Shown here: positions 45,322-55,980 of the stretch, piece after piece
How positions within the stretch are numbered: the first letter of the stretch is position 1
How the letters are laid out: each line of letters starts with the position of its first letter
Source: Deltaproteobacteria bacterium
GTDB lineage: Bacteria > Desulfobacterota > GWC2-55-46
Reading direction: 5' to 3'
DNA length: 64,000 nt
Assembly: GCA_019912665.1 (NCBI GenBank)
Contig: JAIOIE010000018.1
Coordinates: forward strand, 350,590-414,589
Notes under the pieces: model-generated
Databases searched by the model: none
Seen by the model: the letters and a program-made list of their open reading frames with translations, nothing else
What the model was told of the DNA's origin: nothing
Made by a program: the position numbers and the translations under genes

Positions 45322-46311
45322 TCAGTCCTTGAGCCTTATTGCCTGTATGTCGCCCCCGGAGCCTAGCCCTATCGAGACCGGCAAAGAGACGTAATGCCTC
45401 CTCTCCTTTGCCCCGTCCTCGTGAATGGCGACGGCGATCGTAAAGACATCGCCTTCGGAGAGGGCTACATCATTTTTGCCTGCGCTTCCGATGGGCCTCT
45501 TGAAAACCGCCGTGTACGCGCCTTCCGACCACTCTCCCATGCCTTCGAAACCGGGCCTCTCCTCCCATGCCTTCTCGTCATAGATCCATCCGTCAGCGGC
45601 CCTGGCCAGTCCCTTCCCCAGCTCGATCGATTTCAGGTCTATGAGCCCGGCGGCCTTCCTGGCCTCGGCGTCTGAGTTCTTTTTGTCCCAGGACGCCTTG
45701 GCGTGGACGGAATAGAGGCTCACCTCGTCCTTGCCCCTGTAGGCGGGATGCTCGCCCATCTCCTTCCTGGAAGGGGCGTGAGGCATCGTTGAAAGGTCGT
45801 TGTGGCAGGTTATGAAACATCCGCCCGCTCTAAAGAGCTGGTCCGACTTGTTCGCCTGTATTGATATCCTGTCCGGAATATTTGCCGATTGGGCCCAGCC
45901 GGCGCCGGTTGAGCTCCATCTGAACCTGAGGTAAAGGTGCTCGCGGTCGTAGGCGGCCTGCATATCGGCGGAGATGAACCCCTTTTTGCCGGCACTCGGC
46001 TCGGGCTCGAAGGGCTTTAGAGACCTCTTCATCTTGAGCGAGCCCGAGGCTATCTCGTCGGCCTTTATGTCGAGCGTCCCGTCCTTTGCGAGATGGCAGT
46101 TCCTGCAGTCCTTCCTGCCGGACTTTATCATCCTTGCGCCGAGCCTGTGGTCCTCGCCCACGAGGAATTCCCAGGAGACGACACCCGGGTAGAAAAGGGC
46201 GATCTTTACGGGCTTGATCTTGAGCCAGTTTATGCCGGCGGCTTCCGACGGGGCGGGAAGCGCCGCTCCGGAAAGAAACAGAGCCAAGAGGATAATTCGC
46301 AAGGCACCCAT
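45322..46311 (-). CDS. Periplasmic haem-binding protein, ethylbenzene-dehydrogenase gamma-like
   Basis: 329 residues. Signal peptide about 1-25 (IILLALFLSGAALPAPSEA). A c-type haem motif CRNCH is at 69-73, and a second, atypical CFITCH (C-x3-CH) at 165-170. The rest follows the beta-sandwich haem-binding domain related to the gamma subunit of ethylbenzene and dimethylsulfide dehydrogenases (AAYDREHLYLRFRWSSTGAG; WEERPGFEGMGEWSEGAYTAVFKRPIG). No molybdenum enzyme is near. It lies 17 nt after the haem-type chemoreceptor gene, so it may feed or modify what that receptor senses. Confidence 0.75.
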   Translation of the reverse strand: MGALRIILLALFLSGAALPAPSEAAGINWLKIKPVKIALFYPGVVSWEFLVGEDHRLGARMIKSGRKDCRNCHLAKDGTLDIKADEIASGSLKMKRSLKPFEPEPSAGKKGFISADMQAAYDREHLYLRFRWSSTGAGWAQSANIPDRISIQANKSDQLFRAGGCFITCHNDLSTMPHAPSRKEMGEHPAYRGKDEVSLYSVHAKASWDKKNSDAEARKAAGLIDLKSIELGKGLARAADGWIYDEKAWEERPGFEGMGEWSEGAYTAVFKRPIGSAGKNDVALSEGDVFTIAVAIHEDGAKERRHYVSLPVSIGLGSGGDIQAIRLKD

Positions 46312-46328
46312 GTCCAGCGTCCTTTCCG

Positions 46329-48521
46329 CTACGCCTTGAAGTTCGCAACCGTGCTCTTCAACGCGTCAGCCTCCCTGTTCATCTCCTCGACCGTCCTCTC
46401 GAGCCTTGCAGCCAAGGTCGCGTTGTCCTCCGCGGTCTTCTTTATGGTATCGACAGCGTTCACTATCCTTTTCGAGAAGACCATCTGTTCGGAGGTAGTG
46501 TCGGCCACCTTCGATATCTTCTCGAGCACCCTGAATATCGCCTCGGCGACCCTCCTCGTCTCCCGGGCCTGCTCCATAGTCGAGCTCTTGACCTTCTCCA
46601 TGAACTCGCGCATCTGGGCCGTGTCCTTCAGGATCTCCTTGGCCGCGTGGGACTGCTCTCCCGCCGCGTTCTTTATATCTCCGACCATGTGGCTCATCAC
46701 CTGCACGGCGCTCGCGATCTGGCCCGTGCCCCTGGTCTGCTCTATGGTGGCCTTCTCGATGAGCTTGGCCATCTCGAAGGACCTCCGCGACGAATCGAGG
46801 ATCTTTATGAGCGCCTCCTGCGCGTTCCTCGAAAGGAGCACCCCGTCCTCGACCTTCTCCGAGCTCCTCCTCATGGACTCGACCGCCACCGAGACCTCGC
46901 TTTGCACCTGGGTTATAAGGCCGGCTATCTCCTTTGTGGAGGAGGTCGTCTTTGTCGCGAGCTCCTTTACCTGGCGGGCCACGACCGCGAACCCCTTGCC
47001 GTGCTCCCCGGCCTGGGCCGCGAGTATGGTGGCGTTCAACGCGAGGAGGTGGGTCGTATCCGCTATGTCGTTTATGACGGTAAGTATCTTCCCTATCTCC
47101 TTGGACCTCTCGCCGAGGCGGTTTACGACGAGGGCAGTGGAGGCCACCTCCTCGCTCACCTTTTCTATCCCCTCTCTCGTCTTCACGACAGAGGCCATGC
47201 CGAGGTCCTCGGCGTCCACCCTGACCCTTTCCGCGAGCTCGGCCTGGTTTCTCGAGTAGGCCTCGACCTCCTTGACGTTCTCTCCTATGTCGATGATGGA
47301 GGAGACGACGTCCTCGGTGTTCTTAAAGAGCTCGTCCACGTGGGAAGCGACCTGGTTTATCGAGACCGCAATCTCGTTTATCGACGAAGTGGTCGACGAG
47401 CCGGAGATGAAGAGCTTTTCTATGTTGACCTTCACATCCTCGACCGAGCCGGACATGGTGCGGACCGACTCCGAGACCTCGCTCGAGGAGCTCCTGAGGG
47501 CCTCGGCCTCCTCTGCGACCGTTTTTATGGACGCGTCCATTTCCTGTATGGAAGCGGAGGTATCCTCGGCGGCCTGGAGCTGTTTTTTTGCAGCGTCTAT
47601 TATCTTGGCGGAGGACGCGCCTATCTGCCTAGAGGCCGCGGATACCTCCCTGGAGATGCCGAAGATGTCGCTCACCATCGTCTGCATCCCTTCCACGAAC
47701 TTGTTGAACCACCTGCCGAGGAGTCCTATCTCGTCATTCGAGCTTATCTCAAGCCTCTTCGTAAGGTCGCCCTTGCCCTCGGCTATTGCCTTCAGCATCA
47801 CAACCGCCCGGTCAATGGGGCGGGTTATGACGCCGGAAACCAGGAAGCTCAGCATCACGGCTATGGCGCTCATGGTAAGGAGGCCGTAGAAGATCCACTT
47901 GTTCCTCGCCCCCTCCAGAATGCCGTACATCCCGTCGAGCGAGGTGGTTATCATGAGGACCCCCCTCGCCGCCTCCTCGTGCTCGTGACAGGACGAGCAT
48001 TTGGGCCTGTACTCTATCGGACGGAGATAAGTGAAAAGGTTCCTGTCCCCCTCGCTTTCGATATACCAGGCCGCCTCCTTCTGCCCCTCATTGAAGGCCT
48101 GGAGGACCTTCTTGAAATCGGGATTGTTTATGCCCTTGGCGACGTTGTTGAGCTTATTGGGGTGGTCGACGAGCCATTCCGGCTTTATCTCGCCGAACTC
48201 GGCCTTTACCGCCTCGAGGGTCTTGAAGTCCTGGAAGGCCTCCTCGACGCCGTTGGATCTTATGAGCTGGACCCGCTCTACCCCCTTGATGGTCTTCAGG
48301 CCCTCTATGAGAAAGCGCGGCATGTCCGCACGCTCGTCGAGCATGTCCTTGTAGATGGTATGGAGTATGGGCTGGGCCATGAGCTCGCTCGCGTTGAAGC
48401 GCTCTCTTAAGAGGCTCTTCTCCTCCTCGTTTATGACGAGATAGATGAGCGCCCCGAAGCCGATAAGGGTGAGCCCGATGGTAAGGGTCAGTATCTTGGA
48501 TTTCAAGCCTTGCCGGAACAT
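46329..48521 (-). CDS. Methyl-accepting chemotaxis protein with periplasmic c-type haem motif
   Basis: 730 residues. Membrane helix about 11-31, periplasmic sensor about 32-208, membrane helix about 211-231, HAMP about 232-285, then a long cytoplasmic signalling coiled coil with the hairpin tip ...[32 protein letters not shown]... (E-G-K-G-F-A-V-V-A). The sensor contains CSSCH (175-179) followed by [17 protein letters not shown], a layout used by Geobacter-type haem sensors that read redox state. The tip sequence is intact, so it should couple to CheA/CheW; no other che gene is in the window. Confidence 0.9.
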   Translation of the reverse strand: MFRQGLKSKILTLTIGLTLIGFGALIYLVINEEEKSLLRERFNASELMAQPILHTIYKDMLDERADMPRFLIEGLKTIKGVERVQLIRSNGVEEAFQDFKTLEAVKAEFGEIKPEWLVDHPNKLNNVAKGINNPDFKKVLQAFNEGQKEAAWYIESEGDRNLFTYLRPIEYRPKCSSCHEHEEAARGVLMITTSLDGMYGILEGARNKWIFYGLLTMSAIAVMLSFLVSGVITRPIDRAVVMLKAIAEGKGDLTKRLEISSNDEIGLLGRWFNKFVEGMQTMVSDIFGISREVSAASRQIGASSAKIIDAAKKQLQAAEDTSASIQEMDASIKTVAEEAEALRSSSSEVSESVRTMSGSVEDVKVNIEKLFISGSSTTSSINEIAVSINQVASHVDELFKNTEDVVSSIIDIGENVKEVEAYSRNQAELAERVRVDAEDLGMASVVKTREGIEKVSEEVASTALVVNRLGERSKEIGKILTVINDIADTTHLLALNATILAAQAGEHGKGFAVVARQVKELATKTTSSTKEIAGLITQVQSEVSVAVESMRRSSEKVEDGVLLSRNAQEALIKILDSSRRSFEMAKLIEKATIEQTRGTGQIASAVQVMSHMVGDIKNAAGEQSHAAKEILKDTAQMREFMEKVKSSTMEQARETRRVAEAIFRVLEKISKVADTTSEQMVFSKRIVNAVDTIKKTAEDNATLAARLERTVEEMNREADALKSTVANFKA

Positions 48522-48800
48522 CGCATTACCCCTGGAATGTCTCGGCGCAAGCCGGAAGAAAGGTCAGTAAAAACGCGGTACGTCGAAATGGATGAAGGGG
48601 CGTTCTCCGCAAGGAAAAGCGGCTCGCGCGTATAATGGTATTATAAGATTTCAGGGCGCGGAATTCTATCGAAATGGGACTGTCCCCGTCATGAGGTTAT
48701 CCCGGGCTGGCCCCGGGACGCGTGCCCGTCGTCAGGCTGCGTTCCATCTTATCGGACGATGGCTGTGTTACTTTAGCAGGATAGTCCGGCTGAATGCCGT

Positions 48801-49076
48801 CTATCTCCTGGATTTTTTCGAGGCCGGCCTTGACCTCAGCACCTCTATTTCCATCCTCCTCGCGTCAAGCTCGGCTGTGAGGGCAGTGACCCTCGACTTC
48901 GTATCCCCGAGTTCCTTCTGAAGATAGGCGACCTCGGCCTTGAGCGCGTCCTTTTCCCCGTCGAGTTCCGAGATGCGGGCCTTGAGGCTCTCGTTCTCCT
49001 TCTTTATCGACTGCCCGCAGCCCGAAATTATAAGCAACGCCGCCAGCGCAGTCCCCAGATAAAGAGCTCTTCTCAT
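48801..49076 (-). CDS. Small coiled-coil lipoprotein
   Basis: 91 residues from the ATG at 49076 (the frame could begin five codons earlier at TTG). Signal peptide with lipobox LLIISGC, so the mature protein starts at Cys and is probably anchored in a membrane, followed by about 60 residues of coiled coil (ENESLKARISELDGEKDALKAEVAYLQKELGDTKSRV) and a basic tail. Resembles Lpp-like or SlyB-sized spacers in form only. The 279 nt between it and the chemoreceptor hold small hairpins (GGGACTGTCCC, TCCCGGGctggcCCCGGGA) and no gene. Confidence 0.7.
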   Translation of the reverse strand: MRRALYLGTALAALLIISGCGQSIKKENESLKARISELDGEKDALKAEVAYLQKELGDTKSRVTALTAELDARRMEIEVLRSRPASKKSRR

Positions 49077-49356
49077 GCCCCTTTTTAACAACTCCCTTCA
49101 ATGCCGGATTGCGCGATTGTACGAAAAAGCCCGGAGAGCTGTCAAGGGCCAAAAAAGGTCCTCGCCGGACGGGCAATTGCGCCTGGTTGCCTTCATGGGA
49201 GCTGGCGGCAGCCCATCTGACACAAGCATTTGTTCCTATCAACAAAAAAAGAGCAAAAAACCTTGCAATATGGTATCCTTACGGCTGTCGAGGGGGCCCG
49301 GACGCCGGGTGAAATGATTGACTATGCTAAAGATGCTGTGATATTGTAGGTTGCTT

Positions 49357-50862
49357 ATGAGAAGGCCCATCCACTGCCCTTCCCCCGAAGTATTCAAGGA
49401 ATTAGCCAAAACGCGCAACATTGTGCCCGTCGTGAGGGAGATCCTCGCGGACACCGACACCCCGGTCTCCGCCTTCATGAAGATCGACGGAGGCGGCGAC
49501 GCGTTCCTCCTCGAAAGCGTCGAAGGCGGCGAAAAATGGGGCAGGTACAGCATCCTCGGCAACTCCCCGAGAAAGGTCATAAGGGGCTCCGGCAGAAAGC
49601 TTGAGGTAATCGAGGACGGAAAAACGAACGTCCTTGAAGGTAACCCGCTCGACCGCATCCGGGAGATGATGTCGGCCTACAGGCCCGCCGAGGTCGAGGG
49701 CGCGCCCAGGTTCTCGGGCGGCGCTATCGGCTACATGGGCTATGACATAGTCCGCCACATAGAGGACCTCCCGGACTCGACGCCCAGGGAGCTGGGCCTC
49801 GATGACATATACCTTATATTCACCGATACCTTCCTCGTCTTCGACAACGTCGAGCACAGGATAAAGATAGTCTCGAACGCATACATGAACGAGGGAGACG
49901 ACCCCGACGAGGCCTACAGGAAATGCGTCCGGAAGATAGACGCGCTGGTCCAGAAGATGAGGGGGCCGGTGCCGGGGACGTCTTCCATAAGAGAGGCGGA
50001 TACGCTATCGAACGAGGGGCAAAGGCTTGAGACCGCCTCGAATTTCAAAAGGGAGGACTTCCTCCGGGCGGTAGAGCGCATAAAGGAGTACATAGTCGAG
50101 GGCGACATATTCCAGGCGGTAATATCGCAGAGGTTCTCCGCCCCTCTCGCTTGCGACCCGTTCGAGATCTATCGGGCATTGAGGGTCATAAACCCCTCAC
50201 CCTACATGTTCTTCCTCAGGCTCGGGGGCGCTACCCTCGTCGGCTCCTCTCCGGAGATACTCGTCCGGGTCGAGGGCGGAAGCGTGAACGTAAAGCCGAT
50301 AGCGGGCACGCGGAAGAGGGGCAGGGACGAGGACGAAGACGTATCGCTCGAAAAAGACCTCCTTTCAGACCCCAAGGAACTGTCCGAGCATATCATGCTC
50401 GTGGACCTCGGGAGAAACGACGTGGGCAGGGTCGCGAGGGCCGGAACGGTCGAGGTCGACGAGCTAATGGCCGTGGAGAGGTACTCGCATGTCATGCACA
50501 TAGTCTCTAACGTGAAGGGCGAGCTCGTAAAGGGCATGGGCTCGTTCGACGCCTTGAAGGCCTGCTTCCCGGCGGGCACCCTCACCGGCGCGCCAAAGGT
50601 GCGGGCCATGGAGATAATAGAGGAGCTCGAGCCCTCGAAGAGGGAGGTCTACGGCGGCTGCGTGGGCTACCTCGGTTTTTCAGGCAACATGGACATGTGC
50701 ATAGCCATAAGGACCCTCGTCATATCGGGCGGCCGCATACACATGCAGGCCGGAGCGGGGGTGGTAGCCGACTCGGTCCCGGAGAAGGAATTCGAGGAGA
50801 CCGAGAACAAGGCAAAAGGCATGCTCAAGGCGGTCGAGATGGCAATGGAAGGGCTTTTCTGA
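49357..50862 (+). CDS. trpE: Anthranilate synthase component I
   Basis: Makes anthranilate from chorismate with glutamine-derived ammonia from TrpG. 501 residues from the ATG at 49357; the frame could start two codons earlier at TTG. Conserved [63 protein letters not shown] and [18 protein letters not shown] are present. The tryptophan-binding LLES near the N terminus (FLLESVEGG) suggests feedback inhibition. First gene of the trp operon; I found no leader peptide or attenuator in the preceding 280 nt. Confidence 0.95.
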   Translation: MRRPIHCPSPEVFKELAKTRNIVPVVREILADTDTPVSAFMKIDGGGDAFLLESVEGGEKWGRYSILGNSPRKVIRGSGRKLEVIEDGKTNVLEGNPLDRIREMMSAYRPAEVEGAPRFSGGAIGYMGYDIVRHIEDLPDSTPRELGLDDIYLIFTDTFLVFDNVEHRIKIVSNAYMNEGDDPDEAYRKCVRKIDALVQKMRGPVPGTSSIREADTLSNEGQRLETASNFKREDFLRAVERIKEYIVEGDIFQAVISQRFSAPLACDPFEIYRALRVINPSPYMFFLRLGGATLVGSSPEILVRVEGGSVNVKPIAGTRKRGRDEDEDVSLEKDLLSDPKELSEHIMLVDLGRNDVGRVARAGTVEVDELMAVERYSHVMHIVSNVKGELVKGMGSFDALKACFPAGTLTGAPKVRAMEIIEELEPSKREVYGGCVGYLGFSGNMDMCIAIRTLVISGGRIHMQAGAGVVADSVPEKEFEETENKAKGMLKAVEMAMEGLF

Positions 50863-50864
50863 AT

Positions 50865-51452
50865 ATGATACTCATGATAGACAACTACGATTCCTTTACC
50901 TTCAACCTGGTCCAGTATTTCATGGAGCTCGGTGAGGACGTTCTGGTAAGAAGGAATGACGCCATAAAGGTCGCGGACATCGAAAAGCTCGCGCCCGGCG
51001 CGATAGTCGTCTCTCCGGGGCCGTGCGACCCGCCCAAGGCCGGTATTTCGGTGGAGGCCATAAAGGCCTTTGCAGGGAAAATCCCCATACTCGGGGTCTG
51101 CCTCGGCCACCAGGCCATAGGCTACGCCTTCGGCGGGGAGATCGTTAAGGCCCCGCGCCTCATGCACGGGAAGACCTCGATGATATACCACGACGGGAAG
51201 ACCGTATTCGAAGGGATACCGAATCCCTTCGAGGCGAACCGCTATCACTCGCTCATCGTAAGGAAGGAAAGCCTCCCCGAGTGCCTCGAGATAAGCGCCT
51301 GGACCGAGATGGACGAGATAATGGGCCTCCGGCACAGGGAGCTTCCGGTAGAAGGCGTCCAGTTCCACCCGGAGTCGATACTCACGAAGGCCGGGAAGGA
51401 CATTCTCCGGAACTTCCTCCGGACATACCAGGCCAGGGAGACTGGGAAGTAA
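50865..51452 (+). CDS. trpG: Anthranilate synthase component II (glutamine amidotransferase)
   Basis: Supplies ammonia to TrpE. 195 residues from ATG 50865 ([19 protein letters not shown]). Oxyanion and catalytic region [15 protein letters not shown] (Cys), the GANRYHSL-like segment and the C-terminal His-Glu in FHPESILT complete the triad. It lies 2 nt after trpE and overlaps trpD by 1 nt (TAATG). The enzyme may also serve p-aminobenzoate synthesis, since no pabA is seen and folP/folC are present. Confidence 0.94.
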   Translation: MILMIDNYDSFTFNLVQYFMELGEDVLVRRNDAIKVADIEKLAPGAIVVSPGPCDPPKAGISVEAIKAFAGKIPILGVCLGHQAIGYAFGGEIVKAPRLMHGKTSMIYHDGKTVFEGIPNPFEANRYHSLIVRKESLPECLEISAWTEMDEIMGLRHRELPVEGVQFHPESILTKAGKDILRNFLRTYQARETGK

Positions 51453-52459
51453 TGATCAAAGAAGCCCTCTCGAAGGTCATAAAGGGAACGGACTTAAGCG
51501 AGTCCGAGATGACAGGGGTCATGGACGAGGTCATGACCGGGGGGGCGAGCCCCGCCCAGATAGGGGCGCTCCTGACGGCGCTCCGGATGAAGGGCGAAAC
51601 CGTCGAGGAGATAACGGGCGCTGCCAGGGTCATGCGCGAGAAGGCTACGAGGATAGACGCGCCCGAGGGCGCTGTCGATACCTGCGGGACCGGCGGTGAC
51701 GAGTCCATGACCTTCAATATATCGACGGCTGCGGCGCTCGTAGCCTCTGCGGCCGGGGTCACAATAGCCAAGCACGGCAACCGCTCCGTTTCATCCAGAT
51801 GCGGGAGCGCGGACGTTCTCCGGGCCCTTGGCGTCAACATAGAGGCCGAGTGCGCGAGGGTCGAGGAGTGCATACGGGAAGCCGGAATAGGCTTCCTCTT
51901 CGCGCCCATGCTCCATGGAGCCATGAAATACGCGGCGCCGGTAAGGAGGGAAATCGGCATAAGGAGCGTATTCAATATACTCGGCCCCCTCACGAATCCG
52001 GCGGGCTCTAAAAGGCAGGTAATCGGCGTCTACGACCCGGCGCTTACCGATACTCTCGCGAAGGTGCTCTTTAACCTCGGCTCAATCCGCGCCTTTATCG
52101 TCCGGGGCGAGGACGGCCTGGACGAGATAACGCTTGCCGCGGAGACGAAGATAACGGAGCTTAAGGACGGCTCCATCCATACCTATCACCTCAAGCCCGA
52201 GGACCTGGGCTTTGAGAGGTGCGCGCCTGGTGACCTTAAGGGCGGCGGGCCGGACGAGAACGCGGACATAATACTCAATGTCCTCCGGGGAGGAAAAGGC
52301 CCTGCAAGGGACGTCGTAATACTGAACGCGGCCGCCGCGATAACCGCGGCAGGCTCGGTACCGGGCTTTAAAGAGGGAGTTGCCGCCGCAAGGGGCGCCA
52401 TAGATTCTGGCAAGGCCCTTGAGAAGCTCGAAAAGCTAAAGGAAATATCGAACAGATGA
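51452..52459 (+). CDS. trpD: Anthranilate phosphoribosyltransferase
   Basis: Adds the phosphoribosyl group from PRPP to anthranilate. 335 residues. PRPP-binding DTCGTGGDESMTFNISTAAALVAS, the KHGNRSVSSRCGSADVL motif and the NPAGSKRQVIGVY region are intact. Start ATG shares one base with the trpG stop; its end overlaps trpC by 4 nt. Confidence 0.96.
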   Translation: MIKEALSKVIKGTDLSESEMTGVMDEVMTGGASPAQIGALLTALRMKGETVEEITGAARVMREKATRIDAPEGAVDTCGTGGDESMTFNISTAAALVASAAGVTIAKHGNRSVSSRCGSADVLRALGVNIEAECARVEECIREAGIGFLFAPMLHGAMKYAAPVRREIGIRSVFNILGPLTNPAGSKRQVIGVYDPALTDTLAKVLFNLGSIRAFIVRGEDGLDEITLAAETKITELKDGSIHTYHLKPEDLGFERCAPGDLKGGGPDENADIILNVLRGGKGPARDVVILNAAAAITAAGSVPGFKEGVAAARGAIDSGKALEKLEKLKEISNR

Positions 52460-53280
52460 TACTCGACGAGATACTTCAAAACAAAAGACTGGAAATAGAG
52501 AAGGCAAAGGCCGAGTTCCCCATTGACGGCATAATGGATAAGCTCCCCAAGGTGCCCAGGCCCAAGGACTTCGAGAGGGCCATCGCCTACAGGGGCGGCG
52601 CGGACCGCATACGGATAATAGCCGAGATAAAAAGGGGCTCCCCCTCGAAGGGGATGATAAGGGAATACTTCGTGCCCGCGGAGATAGCCCGCGGCTACAT
52701 CGAGGGAGGGGCCGCGGCCATCTCGGTCATAACCGACGAGAAGTTCTTCATGGGTAAGCTCGAGTATCTCACGGCCTTGAGAGGCAACATAAGGCTACCG
52801 CTCCTACGAAAGGACTTCATAATAGACGAGTACCAGGTCTATGAATCGAGGGTATCCGGAGCTGACGCGCTCCTCCTTATTGTCGCGGCACTTCCGAAGG
52901 ACGAGCTTAAAAAACTCCTCGACCTCACCTGTTCGCTCGGCATGTCCGCACTTGTCGAGGTGCACGATGAGACAGAGCTTGAAACGGCTTTGGACGTAGG
53001 GGCCAGGATAATCGGCGTCAACAACAGGGACTTGAAGACCTTCAAGACCGACCTTGAGACGACGATAAGGCTCGCCCCGTACGTGCCGAAGGACAGGGTC
53101 CTAGTAAGCGAGAGCGGCATAAACACGCACGAGGACATACTGAGGCTCAGGGAATGCGGGGTCGAGGCCTTCCTCATAGGAGAGGCGCTCATGAGGGAGG
53201 AGAACTTCAGAAAGAAGCTGAGGGAACTTAGAGGTGTCAAAGAGTATACGGGTAAAGATATGTGGAATCACAAACCTTGA
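52456..53280 (+). CDS. trpC: Indole-3-glycerol phosphate synthase
   Basis: Forms the indole ring from CdRP. 274 residues, TIM barrel, with AEIKRGSPSKGMI, PLLRKDFIIDEYQVYES, LVEVHDETELE, GVNNRDLKTFKTD and SESGINTHEDI. The last 15 codons overlap the start of trpF by 47 nt, longer than the usual 1-4-nt overlaps of this operon; the extra C-terminal residues ([11 protein letters not shown]) are probably not conserved. Confidence 0.95.
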   Translation: MILDEILQNKRLEIEKAKAEFPIDGIMDKLPKVPRPKDFERAIAYRGGADRIRIIAEIKRGSPSKGMIREYFVPAEIARGYIEGGAAAISVITDEKFFMGKLEYLTALRGNIRLPLLRKDFIIDEYQVYESRVSGADALLLIVAALPKDELKKLLDLTCSLGMSALVEVHDETELETALDVGARIIGVNNRDLKTFKTDLETTIRLAPYVPKDRVLVSESGINTHEDILRLRECGVEAFLIGEALMREENFRKKLRELRGVKEYTGKDMWNHKP

Positions 53281-53857
53281 GGATGCGCTCAAGGCCGCGG
53301 AGCTCGGGGCTGATTCGCTTGGTTTCATCTTCTATAAAAAGAGCCCCAGGTACATAAGCCCTAGGACGGCCGGGCTCATAATAAGGGAGCTCCCGCCGTT
53401 CATAACTCCTGTGGGCGTCTTCGTGGACGAGGAGCTTACAAAGGTCGCCGCCACGGCCGCTGAGACAGGAATATGCACCGCGCAGCTCCACGGGAGCGAG
53501 TCGCCGGAGTACTGCGAACGTCTCGGCATCAAGGTCATAAAGGCCATAAGGGTCAGGGATATGGCCGATATAAACAGGCTCAGGCCCTATAACGTCTCGG
53601 CCTACCTCCTCGACACCTTCAAAGAGGGGGTCCACGGCGGCACAGGCGAGACGTTCGACTGGGACATAGCCGTGGAGGCAAAGGCGCTCGGGCGCATCAT
53701 ACTATCCGGCGGCCTGAACCCGGAGAACGTTAAAGAGGCCGTGGAGAAGGTCAGGCCATACGCGGTGGACGCCTGCTCCGGTGTAGAGATTAAGGACAGG
53801 CCGGGCAGGAAGGACCACACAAAGCTTAAGGAATTCATGGAGCGGGTAAGAGGATGA
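53234..53857 (+). CDS. trpF: Phosphoribosylanthranilate isomerase
   Basis: Amadori rearrangement of PRA to CdRP. 207 residues from GTG 53234, which gives the family N terminus [24 protein letters not shown] with the catalytic Cys; no ATG start fits. LHGSE, LLDTF and [10 protein letters not shown] with SGVE (phosphate site) are present. GAGG lies immediately before the GTG inside trpC. It overlaps trpB by 4 nt. Confidence 0.94.
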   Translation: MSKSIRVKICGITNLEDALKAAELGADSLGFIFYKKSPRYISPRTAGLIIRELPPFITPVGVFVDEELTKVAATAAETGICTAQLHGSESPEYCERLGIKVIKAIRVRDMADINRLRPYNVSAYLLDTFKEGVHGGTGETFDWDIAVEAKALGRIILSGGLNPENVKEAVEKVRPYAVDACSGVEIKDRPGRKDHTKLKEFMERVRG

Positions 53858-55098
53858 AGAAAACCGGCAAGGGCCGCAAGGCTTCGGCGCAAAACGCTTC
53901 ACGACTCGGCGGGGTACCGGACAGGCTCGGCCACTTCGGCATCTACGGCGGGAGATACATCTCCGAGACCCTGATGCCAGCGGTCATGGAGCTCGAGGAG
54001 GCCTATCTCAAGTGGAAGAACGACCCCGGCTTCAAAAAGGAATTCGCCTATTACCTAGGCGAGTACGTCGGAAGGCCCACTCCACTCTACTACGCCGAGA
54101 GGCTTACGAAGAAGGCCGGGGGCGCGGAAATATTCCTCAAGAGGGAAGACCTCTGCCACACCGGCGCGCACAAGATCAATAACACTATCGGCCAGATACT
54201 ACTCGCGAAGAGGATGGGGAAGAAACGCGTCATCGCGGAGACGGGCGCGGGCCAGCACGGGGTTGCGACCGCCACTGTCGCTGCCATGTTCGGCCTCGAA
54301 TGCGAGATATACATGGGAGAGGACGATATCAAGAGGCAGCTCCCTAACGTCTTCAGGATGAAGCTCCTCGGCGCGAAGGTAACTCCCGTAACCTCCGGCA
54401 GCAGGACCTTAAAAGACGCAATGAACGAGGCGCTCCGTGATTGGGTCACGAACGTCTACAACACCTTCTACATAATCGGCACGGTCGCAGGCCCGCACCC
54501 CTACCCCATGCTCGTAAGGGACTTCCAGTCGATAATAGGCGCTGAGGCGAGGAGGCAGATACAGGCGATGACCGGGGGTCTACCGGACCTCCTTGTAGCC
54601 TGCGTAGGCGGCGGCAGTAACGCTATCGGCCTCTTCCACACCTTCCTCGACGACAAAAAGGTCCGTATGGCAGGGGTCGAAGCCGGGGGCGAGGGCCTAA
54701 AAACCGGCAAGCACGCGGCATCTATAAACGGCGGACGGGTCGGCGTCCTCCACGGCAACAAGACCTATCTCCTGCAGGACAAACACGGACAGATTATAGA
54801 CACCCACTCCATATCAGCCGGGCTCGATTACCCCGGCGTGGGCCCCGAGCACGCGTATCTTAACGACATCGGCAGGGTCGCGTATACTACAATTACGGAC
54901 AAAGAGGCGCTCGATGGCTTCAAGGCGCTTACGCTCGCGGAAGGCATCATCCCGGCGCTCGAAAGCTCCCACGCGGTCGCGTACGCCATGAAAGCCGCCC
55001 GGGAGATGAAGAAAGGCGCGAAGATTATAGTCTGCCTCTCAGGCAGGGGCGATAAGGACCTGAATACCGTCTCCAAGGCGTTCAATTTCGAGATATGA
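53854..55098 (+). CDS. trpB: Tryptophan synthase beta chain
   Basis: Joins indole and serine to tryptophan with pyridoxal phosphate. 414 residues of the TrpB1 type. PLP lysine in [13 protein letters not shown], the [14 protein letters not shown] loop, PLP phosphate loop [12 protein letters not shown] and the C-terminal [12 protein letters not shown] are intact. The first 18 residues are basic and probably unstructured. Start ATG overlaps the trpF stop. Confidence 0.97.
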   Translation: MKKTGKGRKASAQNASRLGGVPDRLGHFGIYGGRYISETLMPAVMELEEAYLKWKNDPGFKKEFAYYLGEYVGRPTPLYYAERLTKKAGGAEIFLKREDLCHTGAHKINNTIGQILLAKRMGKKRVIAETGAGQHGVATATVAAMFGLECEIYMGEDDIKRQLPNVFRMKLLGAKVTPVTSGSRTLKDAMNEALRDWVTNVYNTFYIIGTVAGPHPYPMLVRDFQSIIGAEARRQIQAMTGGLPDLLVACVGGGSNAIGLFHTFLDDKKVRMAGVEAGGEGLKTGKHAASINGGRVGVLHGNKTYLLQDKHGQIIDTHSISAGLDYPGVGPEHAYLNDIGRVAYTTITDKEALDGFKALTLAEGIIPALESSHAVAYAMKAAREMKKGAKIIVCLSGRGDKDLNTVSKAFNFEI

Positions 55099-55129
55099 TA
55101 TGCCTAGGCATACACCAAAAGGGGTCGAG

Positions 55130-55948
55130 ATGGCCGTAAAGGGAAAAAACAGGATAGAATCATTATTCGAGAGGCTCAGGGCGGACGGGAAAAAGGCGCT
55201 CATCACCTTTGTTACAGCCGGGGACCCGGACCTCCCGACATCCAAACGGATAGTCCGCGAGCTTGAGAGATCCGGGGCCGATCTTATAGAGCTCGGCATT
55301 CCGTTCTCGGACCCAATGGCGGACGGCCCGACCATACAGGCCTCGTCGGAGCGCGCGCTCAAGAAGGATGTCCATATCAGGGAAGTACTGGGGCTCGTAA
55401 GAGAAATAAGAAAAAATAGCGAGATACCCATCGTCCTCTTCGGCTACTATAACCCAATCTTCAACTACGGCCTTAAGAGGTTCGCGAAGGAAATCCGCGC
55501 CGCCGGGGCCGACGGGGTCCTCATAGTGGACCTCCCGGCAGAGGAGGCCGACGAGCTTAAAACCGAGCTCGACAGGAACTCAGTTGATCTCATATTCCTC
55601 CTTACGCCCACGAGTGACGATAATAGGATGCGCCTTGTGGCCTCGAAGGCATCCGGGTTCATATACTTCGTTAGCGTAACAGGCGTGACCGGCGCGAGGA
55701 AGAACCTCTCAACGGACATCCCGGCCTATATGAGGCGCCTCCGGAAATTCACAAACATTCCCATCGGCGTGGGCTTCGGCATATCGACGCCAAAGCAGGC
55801 GCGCGAGGTCTGCAAAAGCGCGGACGCGGCGGTAGTAGGGAGCGCGATCGTAAACATAATAGCAGGGATGCAAGGTTCAGCAAAATCCATGCGCGTGCTC
55901 GGCAGTTTCGTCTCAGGTCTTAAGCAGGGCATCAGCAGGCCCAGATAG
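55130..55948 (+). CDS. trpA: Tryptophan synthase alpha chain
   Basis: Cleaves indole-3-glycerol phosphate and passes indole to TrpB. 272 residues from the ATG at 55130, which has AGGGG five nt before it; the open frame extends 10 codons further left without a good ribosome site. Catalytic Glu and Asp are in [20 protein letters not shown]; the flexible loop [12 protein letters not shown] and phosphate site GFGISTPKQ are present. Confidence 0.95.
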   Translation: MAVKGKNRIESLFERLRADGKKALITFVTAGDPDLPTSKRIVRELERSGADLIELGIPFSDPMADGPTIQASSERALKKDVHIREVLGLVREIRKNSEIPIVLFGYYNPIFNYGLKRFAKEIRAAGADGVLIVDLPAEEADELKTELDRNSVDLIFLLTPTSDDNRMRLVASKASGFIYFVSVTGVTGARKNLSTDIPAYMRRLRKFTNIPIGVGFGISTPKQAREVCKSADAAVVGSAIVNIIAGMQGSAKSMRVLGSFVSGLKQGISRPR

Positions 55949-55980
55949 AATTTGAGTACCGAAATCAAACCGGAGGGTAT

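Noticed and set aside
46647-48410. 587-residue open frame opposite the chemoreceptor
   Set aside because: Antisense shadow of a coiled-coil gene; no motif and atypical composition.
48665-48720. GGGACTGTCCC and TCCCGGG/CCCGGGA hairpins between the chemoreceptor and lipoprotein genes
   Set aside because: Small isolated palindromes without T tract or repeat partners in the window; not enough to call an element.
49318-49347. TTGACT-N18-TATTGT before trpE
   Set aside because: It would start transcription almost at the ATG, leaving no ribosome site; not supported as the trp promoter.
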